In this document: piece after piece, positions 8,407-17,472 of the stretch
Position numbering within the stretch: the stretch's first letter is position 1
Layout of the letters: every line of letters starts with the position of its first letter
Source of the DNA: Chitinophagaceae bacterium
GTDB taxonomy: Bacteria; Bacteroidota; Bacteroidia; Chitinophagales; Chitinophagaceae
Assembly (NCBI GenBank): GCA_017856605.1
Contig: JAFMES010000003.1
Span: 1-33,954, forward strand
Direction of reading: 5' to 3'
Length of the DNA stretch: 33,954 nucleotides
Made by a program: the position numbers and the translations under genes
The notes under the pieces: model-generated
The model's input: only the letters and a program-made list of their open reading frames with translations
Database searches by the model: none
Told to the model about the DNA's origin: nothing

Positions 8407-10908
8407 TTAAAACGAGAATCGGAAACTCCCAAAAATTCCAAAACGCTTGTAACGTTCTGATGGTATAGGTTGAGGTGAAACACGCCAAACCAAATCAATT
8501 CTAAAAAAACGAAGAATGTTATCAATGCCCGTACCCAATTCGATGTAGGTTCTTTCGTTGAGCGTTTCAAATGGAAAATCTGATTTGATATTCAGTTTGG
8601 CATTTGCATCACTCAGCCCACCCCATAAAATTTTAGCGTTCCAAAATTGACGCCATTTTAGACGATTGTTTTTGGGTAGAAACCGAAGGAGTCCAGCGCC
8701 GATAGTATGTTCTATATTGAATCCACCATACCGGTCAAATATATATTCATACCGGTTCATGAGGTTGAATGCATACTTATTGTAGTAATAAATTTCATTT
8801 CCCGGTGCAATATTCAATAACATGTAGGGCACTGTTCCATAGACTCTTCCTGCATAAAAAATATAATAGAGATTGCCCAAAGGTGGAATTTTAAGATAAT
8901 CGCTCAAGCTGAATCTCAGTTTAGTATAGTTATAATTGCCGCCCAGTAGTCCGTTTAGTCCACGGGTATAGTTAAGTTCAACTACGGGATAATCACTGCC
9001 GAGACTGGTTCTAAAAAAGTCATCTTGTAAGAATCGCTCCAAATAAGCAAACCGTAATTTCAAATTGAATTTCATGTCTGTAAAATTGCCTGGCTGATCG
9101 GTTGATGAAAAATTACTTTTGCCAGGCAAATTTAAAATCGGTGTATACTGCTCACGATGCAGGTTAGTTGTTAATGAAAATCCTGCTTTCCATTCTTTAA
9201 AAAATTCTATCTTTTGTTCTCGGATTTGAATTAGCTTAATCGGTACTGCCTGCTTTCGGACTGCTAAAGCAAATAAATTATCATACCCCACTTCATCGTA
9301 ATAGGTCTGACCATAGTCAATATCATCTTTATATAGCAATCGAATGCTGCTGCGCGGATTTTTGCCTAACATGAAAAGGGATTCAAGCTTGCCCTTGAAT
9401 TTTCTGTCTTTTGTGCCGTAGGCCAGATACGACGACAAATAAATGTTCTTATTGAAATGATAATTAGTTCCAAGATCAAACCGCATACGAAACCCTTCAT
9501 GCGCGTTTCCACTGATCCAGTTCATCCAGGGACCAATTTCATAATTACCAACCAGTCGATAACCGGTTCCAATGAATTTTAGCCACTCTGAATAGCGCTC
9601 AAAAGCGGGCATATTCAGAAGGGTATCTGCCATCTTATAAAAATTGGCTTCGTTTTTATTTAGTACTTCATGTCTGTTTTTCACCCAGTAGTCTTCGTTT
9701 CTTACCATAGCGCTATCGCTCATCTCAATGACCTCTGCTCGTTTATCGTTAAATACTTTTTTCCCTATTTCAGCAGGAGGTTCTTTTTGGTCGACTTGAA
9801 TATGGGTGTAGGTAGTTGTTTTGCGACCAATAAAACTGAGGTTATTTTTCCCAGTTAGTTTGATATTGGCAACAAACTTATCTTTTGACAAAAACCAGAA
9901 GCTATCTTTTACCAATTGGTATTCCTGCACAAGGCTGATTCGTTCAATGAAATTGATTGATGTTTCTTCTGTGACTTGAAGATTCATTTTTTGTACAGCA
10001 AAACTTGAATCTGCAATCCATGCATCTCCATGAAAAACATTTCCCACCCTTCGTTTTGGTTGAAATACCAGGTGGAAATAGCGCTTACCGGCAATGTATT
10101 GGGTGTCCGGTACTTTATAGCTGTAGTAAAGATCCCCATCATCGCTGATCGGACTCACGAAATCTTTATCAAAGACTGGAATGAAGTTTTTGTATACGTT
10201 GATGTTCTGGTAAGTCCCACCTAAAAATTTACTTACACTTTCATTTTGGATACCAATTGATTTATTCGCCTTGATCACCTCTCTGGTACGCAACGGGTCT
10301 TGTTCAACATAGTAATCGCTGAGTGTCTCAACTAAATAGATTGGAAGAATTGGTTTTTCTTCTGATACCGTGTCGATATTATTCAGGATAAACTTAAAAG
10401 GTTTTGGAGGAAGAAATCCTTTCTGCATTTTCTCGGCATTCACATTGTTCAAGTCCAACTCCATTTTGTTGTATAATTCGTAGCTGAAATTTTTGAAATG
10501 CCTTCTGTCGTGGAAATCTTTATTTTTTACAATTTTTCTCCAAAGGATCAATCCTCTGTTCAGTTTGCTTTTTACTACCACACCCTCAACTTCTCTTTTT
10601 CTTTGCATGCGGACTTCTACCTGAATCTCTGAGTTGGCAGTATCCAACGCAAGGGCATTGTCTTCAAAGCCCGCATAGGTTATCACGAGTGAGTCGCTTG
10701 GCCATTTGGAGAGAACAAACATGCATTTGCCTGCTGAGTCAGCCAGCTTAGTGAAATTTGTCCCTTTGAATTGAATGGTGGCAAACGGAATCAGCTCGTC
10801 AGAATGATCATCTTTTATGATACAAACCAATTTTTTTTGCTGAGCTTCAGCGCTATACGAAACAGCAGAAATAAAAATTAACAATACAATCCATAACCGG
10901 TTGTTCAT
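8407..10908 (-). CDS. DUF5686 family outer-membrane protein with N-terminal carboxypeptidase-regulatory-like domain
   Basis: 833 aa, signal peptide, N-terminal CarboxypepD_reg-like segment, C-terminal beta-barrel-like sequence ending in F. Confidence 0.85.
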   Translation of the reverse strand: MNNRLWIVLLIFISAVSYSAEAQQKKLVCIIKDDHSDELIPFATIQFKGTNFTKLADSAGKCMFVLSKWPSDSLVITYAGFEDNALALDTANSEIQVEVRMQRKREVEGVVVKSKLNRGLILWRKIVKNKDFHDRRHFKNFSYELYNKMELDLNNVNAEKMQKGFLPPKPFKFILNNIDTVSEEKPILPIYLVETLSDYYVEQDPLRTREVIKANKSIGIQNESVSKFLGGTYQNINVYKNFIPVFDKDFVSPISDDGDLYYSYKVPDTQYIAGKRYFHLVFQPKRRVGNVFHGDAWIADSSFAVQKMNLQVTEETSINFIERISLVQEYQLVKDSFWFLSKDKFVANIKLTGKNNLSFIGRKTTTYTHIQVDQKEPPAEIGKKVFNDKRAEVIEMSDSAMVRNEDYWVKNRHEVLNKNEANFYKMADTLLNMPAFERYSEWLKFIGTGYRLVGNYEIGPWMNWISGNAHEGFRMRFDLGTNYHFNKNIYLSSYLAYGTKDRKFKGKLESLFMLGKNPRSSIRLLYKDDIDYGQTYYDEVGYDNLFALAVRKQAVPIKLIQIREQKIEFFKEWKAGFSLTTNLHREQYTPILNLPGKSNFSSTDQPGNFTDMKFNLKLRFAYLERFLQDDFFRTSLGSDYPVVELNYTRGLNGLLGGNYNYTKLRFSLSDYLKIPPLGNLYYIFYAGRVYGTVPYMLLNIAPGNEIYYYNKYAFNLMNRYEYIFDRYGGFNIEHTIGAGLLRFLPKNNRLKWRQFWNAKILWGGLSDANAKLNIKSDFPFETLNERTYIELGTGIDNILRFFRIDLVWRVSPQPIPSERYKRFGIFGSFRFSF

Positions 10909-10949
10909 ACTCCAGCATTAACAATAAGACCACTTGTGCGCCGCAGGGT

Positions 10950-13772
10950 TTATTTACTCAGGTGCATACTTCGTTCTTTGTAAAGAGTTCTGAAGTAGGG
11001 ATCCCTCAGGTCTTTTACAAAACGTATCGCCTCTCCGGTTGATTTCATTTCTGGTCCCAACTCCTTGTTTACACCCGGAAACTTATCAAAGCTGAATACC
11101 GGCTCTTTGATTGCGAATCCTTCCAGTTTCTTTTCAAATGTGAAGTCGCTTAGTTTATGGGTTCCCATCATCACTTTGGTGGCAATATTCAGATAGGGGA
11201 TTTGGTATGCTTTTGCAATAAACGGAGTGGTTCGGGATGCACGCGGGTTAGCTTCAATTACAAAGACTTGCCCACTCTTGATTGCGAATTGAATATTGAT
11301 TAGCCCCTTGATATTCAAGGCCCGGGCAATTTTCTCTGCATAGAACTCCATGGTGGTCACCTCCATGGGTGAAAGGTTGAAAGCCGGCAACACAGCGTTG
11401 CTGTCACCACTGTGAATTCCAGCAGGCTCGATGTGTTCCATGACTCCCATGACATGGAATTGTTCTCCGTCAAAGATGGCATCGATTTCAGCTTCCTGGC
11501 AGCGATCCAGGAAATGATCAATCAGAATTTTGTTTCCTGGTATGTGCTTAAGGAGACTCACTACGGCTGATTCCAGTTCTTCATCGTTGATGACGATGCG
11601 CATACGTTGTCCGCCTAATACATAAGAAGGACGAACCAGTACAGGGTAGCCAACTTGGTGAGCTACTTCTACTGCGTCGTCAACGTTATAAGCAGTGCCG
11701 TAATTGGGATAAGGAATTTCCAGGCTCTTCAGCAAATCGCTGAATCGTCCACGATCTTCTGCTATATCCATTGAGTCGAAGGACGTACCTATGATCTTGA
11801 TTCCTTTTTCGTGAAGCCGCTCTGCTAACTTGAGAGCAGTTTGTCCACCTAACTGCACAATCACTCCATCTGGTTGCTCAAATTCGATGAGTTCCCAGAG
11901 GTGTTCCCAATACACCGGTTCAAAGTATAATTTATCGGCCATATCGAAATCCGTAGAAACCGTTTCTGGGTTGCAGTTCATCATGATGGCTTCGTAACCG
12001 CATTCTTTGATTGCCAATAAACCGTGAACACAGCAGTAATCGAATTCTATACCCTGACCAATTCGGTTTGGTCCCGATCCCAGCACGATGATTTTTTTCT
12101 TATCGGTCCGTTTGCTCTCGTTGGTTCCGCCGTTCTCAAAACTGCTATAGAAATAGGGGGTCTTTGCCTCAAATTCTGCAGAGCAGGTATCAACCATCTT
12201 GTATACACGGGTTATGCCTGCAGCTTTTCTTTTTTCATAGAGCGCATCCTCTGTTCCGTCTTGCATAATGCGACAAATTTGTTCATCGCTGAATCCATGC
12301 AATTTTGCCTTTTTGATCAGCTCGGTCGGAAGTGTATCCAATCTGTAGCGTGCAATTTCTTTTTCAATCTCAACGATTTTTTGGATTTCATAGATGAACC
12401 AGCGGTCGATCCGCGTAGCCTGGCAGATCGTTTTAATACTGATGCCCATCATCAAGGCATCTTTGATGCGGAATATGCGATCCCATTTTGGCGTCTTTAA
12501 GTATTCCACGATCTCATCGGCATGCATGAGACTTTTGCCGTAATAACCTAATCCCACGGCATTATTTTCTAAACTCTGACAGGCTTTCTGAATGGCTTCG
12601 GTGAAGCTTCGACCAATGGCCATGACTTCACCAACCGACTTCATTTGTAATCCCAACGTATCGTTGGCACCCTTGAACTTGTCAAAATTCCAGCGTGGTA
12701 CTTTAACAATCACATAGTCCAATGCGGGCTCAAAGTAGGCGGAAGTCGTTTTGGTAATTTGATTTTTGAGTTCATCAAGGCTATAGCCCAATGCAAGTTT
12801 TGCTGCAATCTTAGCAATCGGATAACCAGTGGCTTTTGAGGCTAAGGCAGAAGAGCGACTCACGCGTGGGTTGATTTCAATGGCAATGATCTCCTCAGTC
12901 TCAGGGTTGAGCGCAAACTGAATATTACAGCCTCCTGCAAAATTTCCAAGGTCTCGCATGATGCGAATGGCAGTATTGCGCATCAACTGAAATGCGGTAT
13001 CACTTAAGGTCATTGCAGGAGCCACCGTTACGGAGTCGCCGGTATGGACTCCCATGGGATCGAAATTTTCTACAGTACAAATGATGGCAACATTGTCTTT
13101 AGCGTCCCTTAATAATTCCAGTTCAAATTCTTTCCAACCCAGCACTGCTTTTTCCACCAGCACCTCATGTATGGGAGAGGCGGATAGTCCCCTGTTCAAA
13201 GCTTCATCCAAAAATTCTTTGCTATGCACAAATCCGCCACCCGTTCCTCCTAAAGTAAAAGAAGGGCGAATTACCAATGGAAACCCTATTTCTTGAGCAA
13301 ACTCTTTTCCTTCAAGAAATGAATTCGCTGTTCTTGCCGGTGCCACTGGGATTCCCATTTGGATCATCCACTGACGAAACTTTTCTCGGTCCTCTGCCTT
13401 ATCGATTGCTTTGATATCCACTCCGATGAGTCGAACATTGTACTTTTCCCAGATTCCCAATTCTTCCGCCTCTTTTGCGAGATTCAATGCAGTTTGACCA
13501 CCCATCGTTGGCAATACCGCATCGATTTCGTTTTCTTGAAGAATCTTTTCAATGCTTTCAACCGTCAATGGTAATAAGTAAACACGATCGGCCATCATCG
13601 GGTCGGTCATAATCGTTGCCGGATTGGAGTTGATCAGGATGACCTTTACCCCTTCTTCCCGAATACTTCTTGCAGCTTGGGAACCGGAATAATCAAACTC
13701 ACACGCTTGTCCAATGATAATGGGACCAGAACCGATGATTAAGACAGAGTGGATGGAAGAATCTTTAGGCAT
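10950..13772 (-). CDS. carB: Carbamoyl-phosphate synthase large subunit, short form
   Basis: SVLIIGSGPIIIGQACEFDYSGSQA and IIVLGSGPNRIGQGIEFDYCC duplicated ATP-grasp halves; 940 aa, ends at RDPYFRTLYKERSMHLSK. Confidence 0.96.
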   Translation of the reverse strand: MPKDSSIHSVLIIGSGPIIIGQACEFDYSGSQAARSIREEGVKVILINSNPATIMTDPMMADRVYLLPLTVESIEKILQENEIDAVLPTMGGQTALNLAKEAEELGIWEKYNVRLIGVDIKAIDKAEDREKFRQWMIQMGIPVAPARTANSFLEGKEFAQEIGFPLVIRPSFTLGGTGGGFVHSKEFLDEALNRGLSASPIHEVLVEKAVLGWKEFELELLRDAKDNVAIICTVENFDPMGVHTGDSVTVAPAMTLSDTAFQLMRNTAIRIMRDLGNFAGGCNIQFALNPETEEIIAIEINPRVSRSSALASKATGYPIAKIAAKLALGYSLDELKNQITKTTSAYFEPALDYVIVKVPRWNFDKFKGANDTLGLQMKSVGEVMAIGRSFTEAIQKACQSLENNAVGLGYYGKSLMHADEIVEYLKTPKWDRIFRIKDALMMGISIKTICQATRIDRWFIYEIQKIVEIEKEIARYRLDTLPTELIKKAKLHGFSDEQICRIMQDGTEDALYEKRKAAGITRVYKMVDTCSAEFEAKTPYFYSSFENGGTNESKRTDKKKIIVLGSGPNRIGQGIEFDYCCVHGLLAIKECGYEAIMMNCNPETVSTDFDMADKLYFEPVYWEHLWELIEFEQPDGVIVQLGGQTALKLAERLHEKGIKIIGTSFDSMDIAEDRGRFSDLLKSLEIPYPNYGTAYNVDDAVEVAHQVGYPVLVRPSYVLGGQRMRIVINDEELESAVVSLLKHIPGNKILIDHFLDRCQEAEIDAIFDGEQFHVMGVMEHIEPAGIHSGDSNAVLPAFNLSPMEVTTMEFYAEKIARALNIKGLINIQFAIKSGQVFVIEANPRASRTTPFIAKAYQIPYLNIATKVMMGTHKLSDFTFEKKLEGFAIKEPVFSFDKFPGVNKELGPEMKSTGEAIRFVKDLRDPYFRTLYKERSMHLSK

Positions 13773-13810
13773 TTTTTCTTGCTATTTTTTGAGTGATGGA
13801 CACAAAAAAA

Positions 13811-13825
13811 CCGGGATATACCCGG
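13811..13825 (-). terminator. Intrinsic-terminator-like hairpin upstream of carB
   Basis: Minus strand reads CCGGG-TATAT-CCCGG followed by TTTTTTT (T-run at 13804-13810). Confidence 0.5.
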
Positions 13826-13829
13826 GATG

Positions 13830-13837
13830 CAAAGGTA
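13830..13837 (-). promoter_or_regulatory. Candidate Bacteroidota -7 box TACCTTTG for carB
   Basis: Exact match to TAnnTTTG on the minus strand, 57 bp upstream of the carB ATG; no clear -33 TTG (TTA at 20 bp spacing). Confidence 0.4.
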
Positions 13838-13916
13838 ATGGTTGGTAGGTACTTTCCTAATGGAAAATGGTCCAGTTATGCCCTAAACTTAATTTTGTTG
13901 AAACTTAGTGGGAAAA

Positions 13917-14090
13917 TCAGGCCTGATTATGGTAAGCGGCTATTTCAAAGTCCTCTACGACTGAGGATTGATTTGCGCCTGGAAATACGATGGCGTCTTC
14001 CATACCGGCTTTTTCCTTCTTTTTCTGTAATCCCAAAAGTGCCAGAAAAGAAGTGCAAATGATCAATATGTTTGAAAAAAATCTCTTCAT
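13917..14090 (-). CDS. Small putative secreted/membrane protein, 57 aa (absent from the ORF track, probably because of a length cutoff)
   Basis: Hand translation: MKRFFSNILIICTSFLALLGLQKKKEKAGMEDAIVFPGANQSSVVEDFEIAAYHNQA*; signal-peptide-like N-terminus; fills an otherwise unexplained 412-bp gap, same strand as its neighbours. Confidence 0.45.
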   Translation of the reverse strand: MKRFFSNILIICTSFLALLGLQKKKEKAGMEDAIVFPGANQSSVVEDFEIAAYHNQA

Positions 14091-14184
14091 TGCGTGTCTC
14101 TACTATAGACAACGCAGGAATTGAAAAAGTTGTATGCTCTGGCAGATATTTTTTTAAAAATTAACTATTTCAGCACCAAAATCC

Positions 14185-14688
14185 TCAGGGTACAGAACTT
14201 AGTCGAGTTACTTCCTGAATTTTAGCGATACTGGTTAAGTCCCTGCTGTTTCTGCACATGTACCGGAGAATAAGGGTTCCTTTTTCTGAAGGGGATTCAA
14301 TGACCGTCTGGCTGTTATCGGTAGTGCGTTGGCTCTTTTTGACCAGCCGGATGGCATAAGTATCACTTTTTTGATCCGGTTTTACTATGGAATAAAAAAG
14401 GGTATTGGATCCGTAAAAAGCAATTGAAAAATAGTCCAGTCCTTCCGGCACTTTTCCTGTCAAAAGCAAATCCCCGTCCTTGAGATCGTAAAACGCTATC
14501 GAATAGATGAAATCCGGATTGGGAGAATCCGGGGTTTTAGAGGTAGGTAATTTCGAATGAAGTAAGATGTTTTTTCCCTTGCTGATTTTCCATTCAATTG
14601 CAGCCTGGATAAAGTAGGGATAGGCTACAAAATAACTCCAGAAGCCTAATGCTGCCAGCAGGAAACCAATGATCAAGCGAGCTTTCAT
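14185..14688 (-). CDS. DUF1254-type protein
   Basis: N-terminal TM segment; PDFIYSIAFYDLKDGDLLLTGKVPEGLDYFSIAFYGSNTLFYS resembles DUF1254; start overlaps the upstream stop (ATGA). Confidence 0.75.
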   Translation of the reverse strand: MKARLIIGFLLAALGFWSYFVAYPYFIQAAIEWKISKGKNILLHSKLPTSKTPDSPNPDFIYSIAFYDLKDGDLLLTGKVPEGLDYFSIAFYGSNTLFYSIVKPDQKSDTYAIRLVKKSQRTTDNSQTVIESPSEKGTLILRYMCRNSRDLTSIAKIQEVTRLSSVP

Positions 14689-15266
14689 AATTTCTTGATT
14701 TTGGGTAAACTCGACTCGTTAATGGGGAAGGCGGATGCAGGAGGCAAATAGAATCGGTAACAGAGGGCAAAGTTTCCTTTTTGGGGAGCAGGTAACCAGT
14801 TGCCGACTTCCGGTGTTGAGCTAACGACAAATGAAAATGGTTTTCCTTGCTCCACATTCAACGAAGAGGCATTAAAATGATGCCTGTTCAATGCATTGTC
14901 ACTCAGGAAAAAATCTTTATCGTACAGGGTTATGCTCCATATTTTAGTAGCTGGAGCTATGCCGCTTACTTCATATCGTTGATCGGATGTTAACAGTTCT
15001 CCATCGCTGTCTGTGCTAGCCATAAAATAAATCACCTCTTCTTTGGGCAGTGCATAGATCCCAACTCGGGTGCGAATTGCCTTTTGCAACATCGATTCAT
15101 CACTGGCTCCAATATTCAAATAGGTTCGCCAGGGAGTTTCACCAAGGGTAGGCTGGTTCTTTATTGCAAAAAACATAAATGAAAATCCGATACCCGCTCC
15201 CACTAGAGGTGCGCTGATGAATAGAAGTATTGTTTTCTTTTTCAAATCGTCGAATTGAAAGACCAT
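14685..15266 (-). CDS. DUF1214-type protein
   Basis: N-terminal TM segment; TPWRTYLNIG...EEVIYFMASTDSDGELLTSDQRYEVSG...WSITLYDKDFFLSDNALNRHHFNA...GNWLPAPQKGNFALCYRFYLPP is DUF1214-like. Confidence 0.83.
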   Translation of the reverse strand: MVFQFDDLKKKTILLFISAPLVGAGIGFSFMFFAIKNQPTLGETPWRTYLNIGASDESMLQKAIRTRVGIYALPKEEVIYFMASTDSDGELLTSDQRYEVSGIAPATKIWSITLYDKDFFLSDNALNRHHFNASSLNVEQGKPFSFVVSSTPEVGNWLPAPQKGNFALCYRFYLPPASAFPINESSLPKIKKL

Positions 15267-15315
15267 TCAATATAATGATTTATATGACTGCTTTTTTTTG
15301 TTCGTTGATTGCCAG

Positions 15316-15323
15316 TAGTTTTG
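15316..15323 (+). promoter_or_regulatory. Candidate -7 box TAGTTTTG, 4 nt from the start codon of the M23 peptidase gene
   Basis: Exact TAnnTTTG match; TAGTTTTG-TGAT-ATG. Confidence 0.45.
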
Positions 15324-15327
15324 TGAT

Positions 15328-17007
15328 ATGATGCGGATCCTTTTACCGGCGGTCTTGTTCTTTTCAATGCCCTGTGTTTTTGCCCAAGTGAATCAGTCGC
15401 CTTATTTCTCTTATCCACTTTCCGTGCCACCCAAGCTCAACGCCAATTTTGGTGAGATGCGTCCCAACCATTTTCATATGGGTTTGGATTTGAATACCCT
15501 TTCTCGAGAAAACCTACCGGTTTACGCACCAGCTGACGGATTTATTTCTCGAATGAAGATCGAAACGGGTGGCTTTGGCAGGGCCATCTATTTGGATCAT
15601 CCCAATGGGACTACCACGCTCTATGCGCATATGAATCGATTTATACCAATGGCTGAGAAGTACCTCGAGGATCAACAATACCAGCAAAAAACATGGAAGA
15701 TCGATTTGACTGTCCCTCCCAATCGGTTTCCAGTGAAAAAAGGACAGCTCATTGGGTATAGCGGCAATACGGGAGCATCTCAGGGTCCGCATGTTCATTT
15801 CGAAATTCGTGATACTAAAACGGAAAATTGCCTCAACCCGCTTCGTTTTGGTTTGCCTCCCGTCGATGTAACGCCACCGGATCTCCATCGATTGGTCTTT
15901 TATGATCGTTCAAAAAGCCTATATGAGCAAACTCCTCACGTTTATCATCTTATAAAAAAAGGTAATTCCTATACACCATCCACACCAGTTGAATTACCAT
16001 TTGAAGAGACATTCATTGCCATACAGGCTACCGACAGAGTTACCGGAGCTCCTAATGCGAATGGGATTTTCAGAGCTGTCCTAACTAAAAATGATAAGCC
16101 AATTAATGGATTTGAATTGGAAAACATCAGCTACGACAAAACGCGCTACCTCAATGGGCACATCGACCATGCCCATCGTATGAGAGGGGGTGCCTATTAT
16201 CAGATGATGTTCCCGCCTAAGCATTTTGATTTGCCGATCTATCAAAATGAAACCAAGTACCTTGATGTTCCTGAATTCAGCAGTTCCTATGAGATTGATG
16301 TGTTTGATACCGAAGAGAATAAATCAACAATTTCATTTACGCTTAAGCAAAAAGCAGGCACTCGCTCTTCTCCCATATTTCCTGGCGCGCAGTTCTTATC
16401 TGGAATGGTCAATGTGTATGAGGACGATGAAGTTCAATTTGTTTTTGACGAGCACGCATTTTACGACGACTTCCATTTTAATCTTCAGAAGTACTTTGCC
16501 AACAGTTCCACTGAATTGTCATCCACCATTCATGCCATGCCTGAATTCGTTCCTGTTCAAACCTATTTTTCGCTTCGCATCAAGCCCAATAGAAATATTG
16601 CCCTCATTGATCCGGATCGTCTGGTGATTAGGCGACAGTTGAGGACCAGGACTGAAATCAAAAAGGCTGTTCTTGAAAAAGGATGGGCAGCAGCCTCCTT
16701 TCGCGAACTGGGATCCTTTCAATTGCTTCAAGACCTTATTCCTCCAAGCATCAGTACTACGTTGCGCGATGGAGCAGGACTTGTAAATGGAAGTAGGATT
16801 TCTTTTTTTGTGACCGATAACTTGAAGGAAATCCAAGCATTTTCAGTTGAGGTAGATGGACAATGGCTCCTGTTTAAGCCCAGTGGTTCCAGCTACAATT
16901 ATACAGTCGATCAACATTTCCCAGAAGGTGAACATCTGTTAACCGCAGTTGTTAAAGATGAAGCGGGCAACGAAACTGTCCGTAGCTATCGCGTCACCAA
17001 AAAATAA
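15328..17007 (+). CDS. M23 family metallopeptidase, secreted
   Basis: Signal peptide; NFGEMRPNHFHMGLDLNT...GPHVHFEIRD (HxxxD and HxH of LytM/M23). Confidence 0.93.
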   Translation: MMRILLPAVLFFSMPCVFAQVNQSPYFSYPLSVPPKLNANFGEMRPNHFHMGLDLNTLSRENLPVYAPADGFISRMKIETGGFGRAIYLDHPNGTTTLYAHMNRFIPMAEKYLEDQQYQQKTWKIDLTVPPNRFPVKKGQLIGYSGNTGASQGPHVHFEIRDTKTENCLNPLRFGLPPVDVTPPDLHRLVFYDRSKSLYEQTPHVYHLIKKGNSYTPSTPVELPFEETFIAIQATDRVTGAPNANGIFRAVLTKNDKPINGFELENISYDKTRYLNGHIDHAHRMRGGAYYQMMFPPKHFDLPIYQNETKYLDVPEFSSSYEIDVFDTEENKSTISFTLKQKAGTRSSPIFPGAQFLSGMVNVYEDDEVQFVFDEHAFYDDFHFNLQKYFANSSTELSSTIHAMPEFVPVQTYFSLRIKPNRNIALIDPDRLVIRRQLRTRTEIKKAVLEKGWAAASFRELGSFQLLQDLIPPSISTTLRDGAGLVNGSRISFFVTDNLKEIQAFSVEVDGQWLLFKPSGSSYNYTVDQHFPEGEHLLTAVVKDEAGNETVRSYRVTKK

Positions 17008-17010
17008 TCC

Positions 17011-17472
17011 ATGGCAGTTCAGGAAGGTAAGAAAGCCCCGTCATTCAAGGCGATCGATCAGGATGGTCAGTCTATTCAGTTGAGCGACTTCAAGGGTAAA
17101 AAATTAGCACTCTATTTCTATCCGAAAGATGACACCAGCACCTGCACAGTTCAGGCCTGCAATTTGAGAGATGGGTTTAAATCACTTTCAAAGAAAGGAA
17201 TAGAAGTAATCGGAGTTAGTCCAGATGATGAGGTTTCCCATAAAAAATTTATTTCCAAACACAAGCTACCTTTTCGGATCATTGCCGACACAAAAAAGAA
17301 GCTGGTCGAACAATATGGAGTATGGGGAGAGAAGCAGCTCTATGGAAACAAATACATGGGAGTCTTTCGAACTACATTTTTGATCGACGAAAATGGAAAG
17401 ATCCTCAAGATCATAACTAAGCCAAAGGTGAAGGAACATGCCGCTGAAATTGCGGCTGGATTTGGATTATAA
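17011..17472 (+). CDS. bcp: Thioredoxin-dependent thiol peroxidase (BCP/PrxQ family)
   Basis: LYFYPKDDTSTCTVQACNLRDGF, VIGVSPDDEVSHKKF. Confidence 0.95.
   Translation: MAVQEGKKAPSFKAIDQDGQSIQLSDFKGKKLALYFYPKDDTSTCTVQACNLRDGFKSLSKKGIEVIGVSPDDEVSHKKFISKHKLPFRIIADTKKKLVEQYGVWGEKQLYGNKYMGVFRTTFLIDENGKILKIITKPKVKEHAAEIAAGFGL

Noticed and set aside
12024-12500. 158-aa plus-strand ORF antisense to carB
   Set aside because: Lies wholly inside a well-supported coding gene; composition fits antisense shadow of codon bias
13793-14062. Plus-strand 89-aa ORF upstream of carB
   Set aside because: Arg/Leu/Pro-rich tail, no recognisable family, runs through the hairpin and opposite the better 57-aa minus-strand ORF
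16226-16627. 133-aa plus-strand ORF in an alternative frame of the M23 gene
   Set aside because: Overlaps a strongly supported CDS; no conserved motif seen
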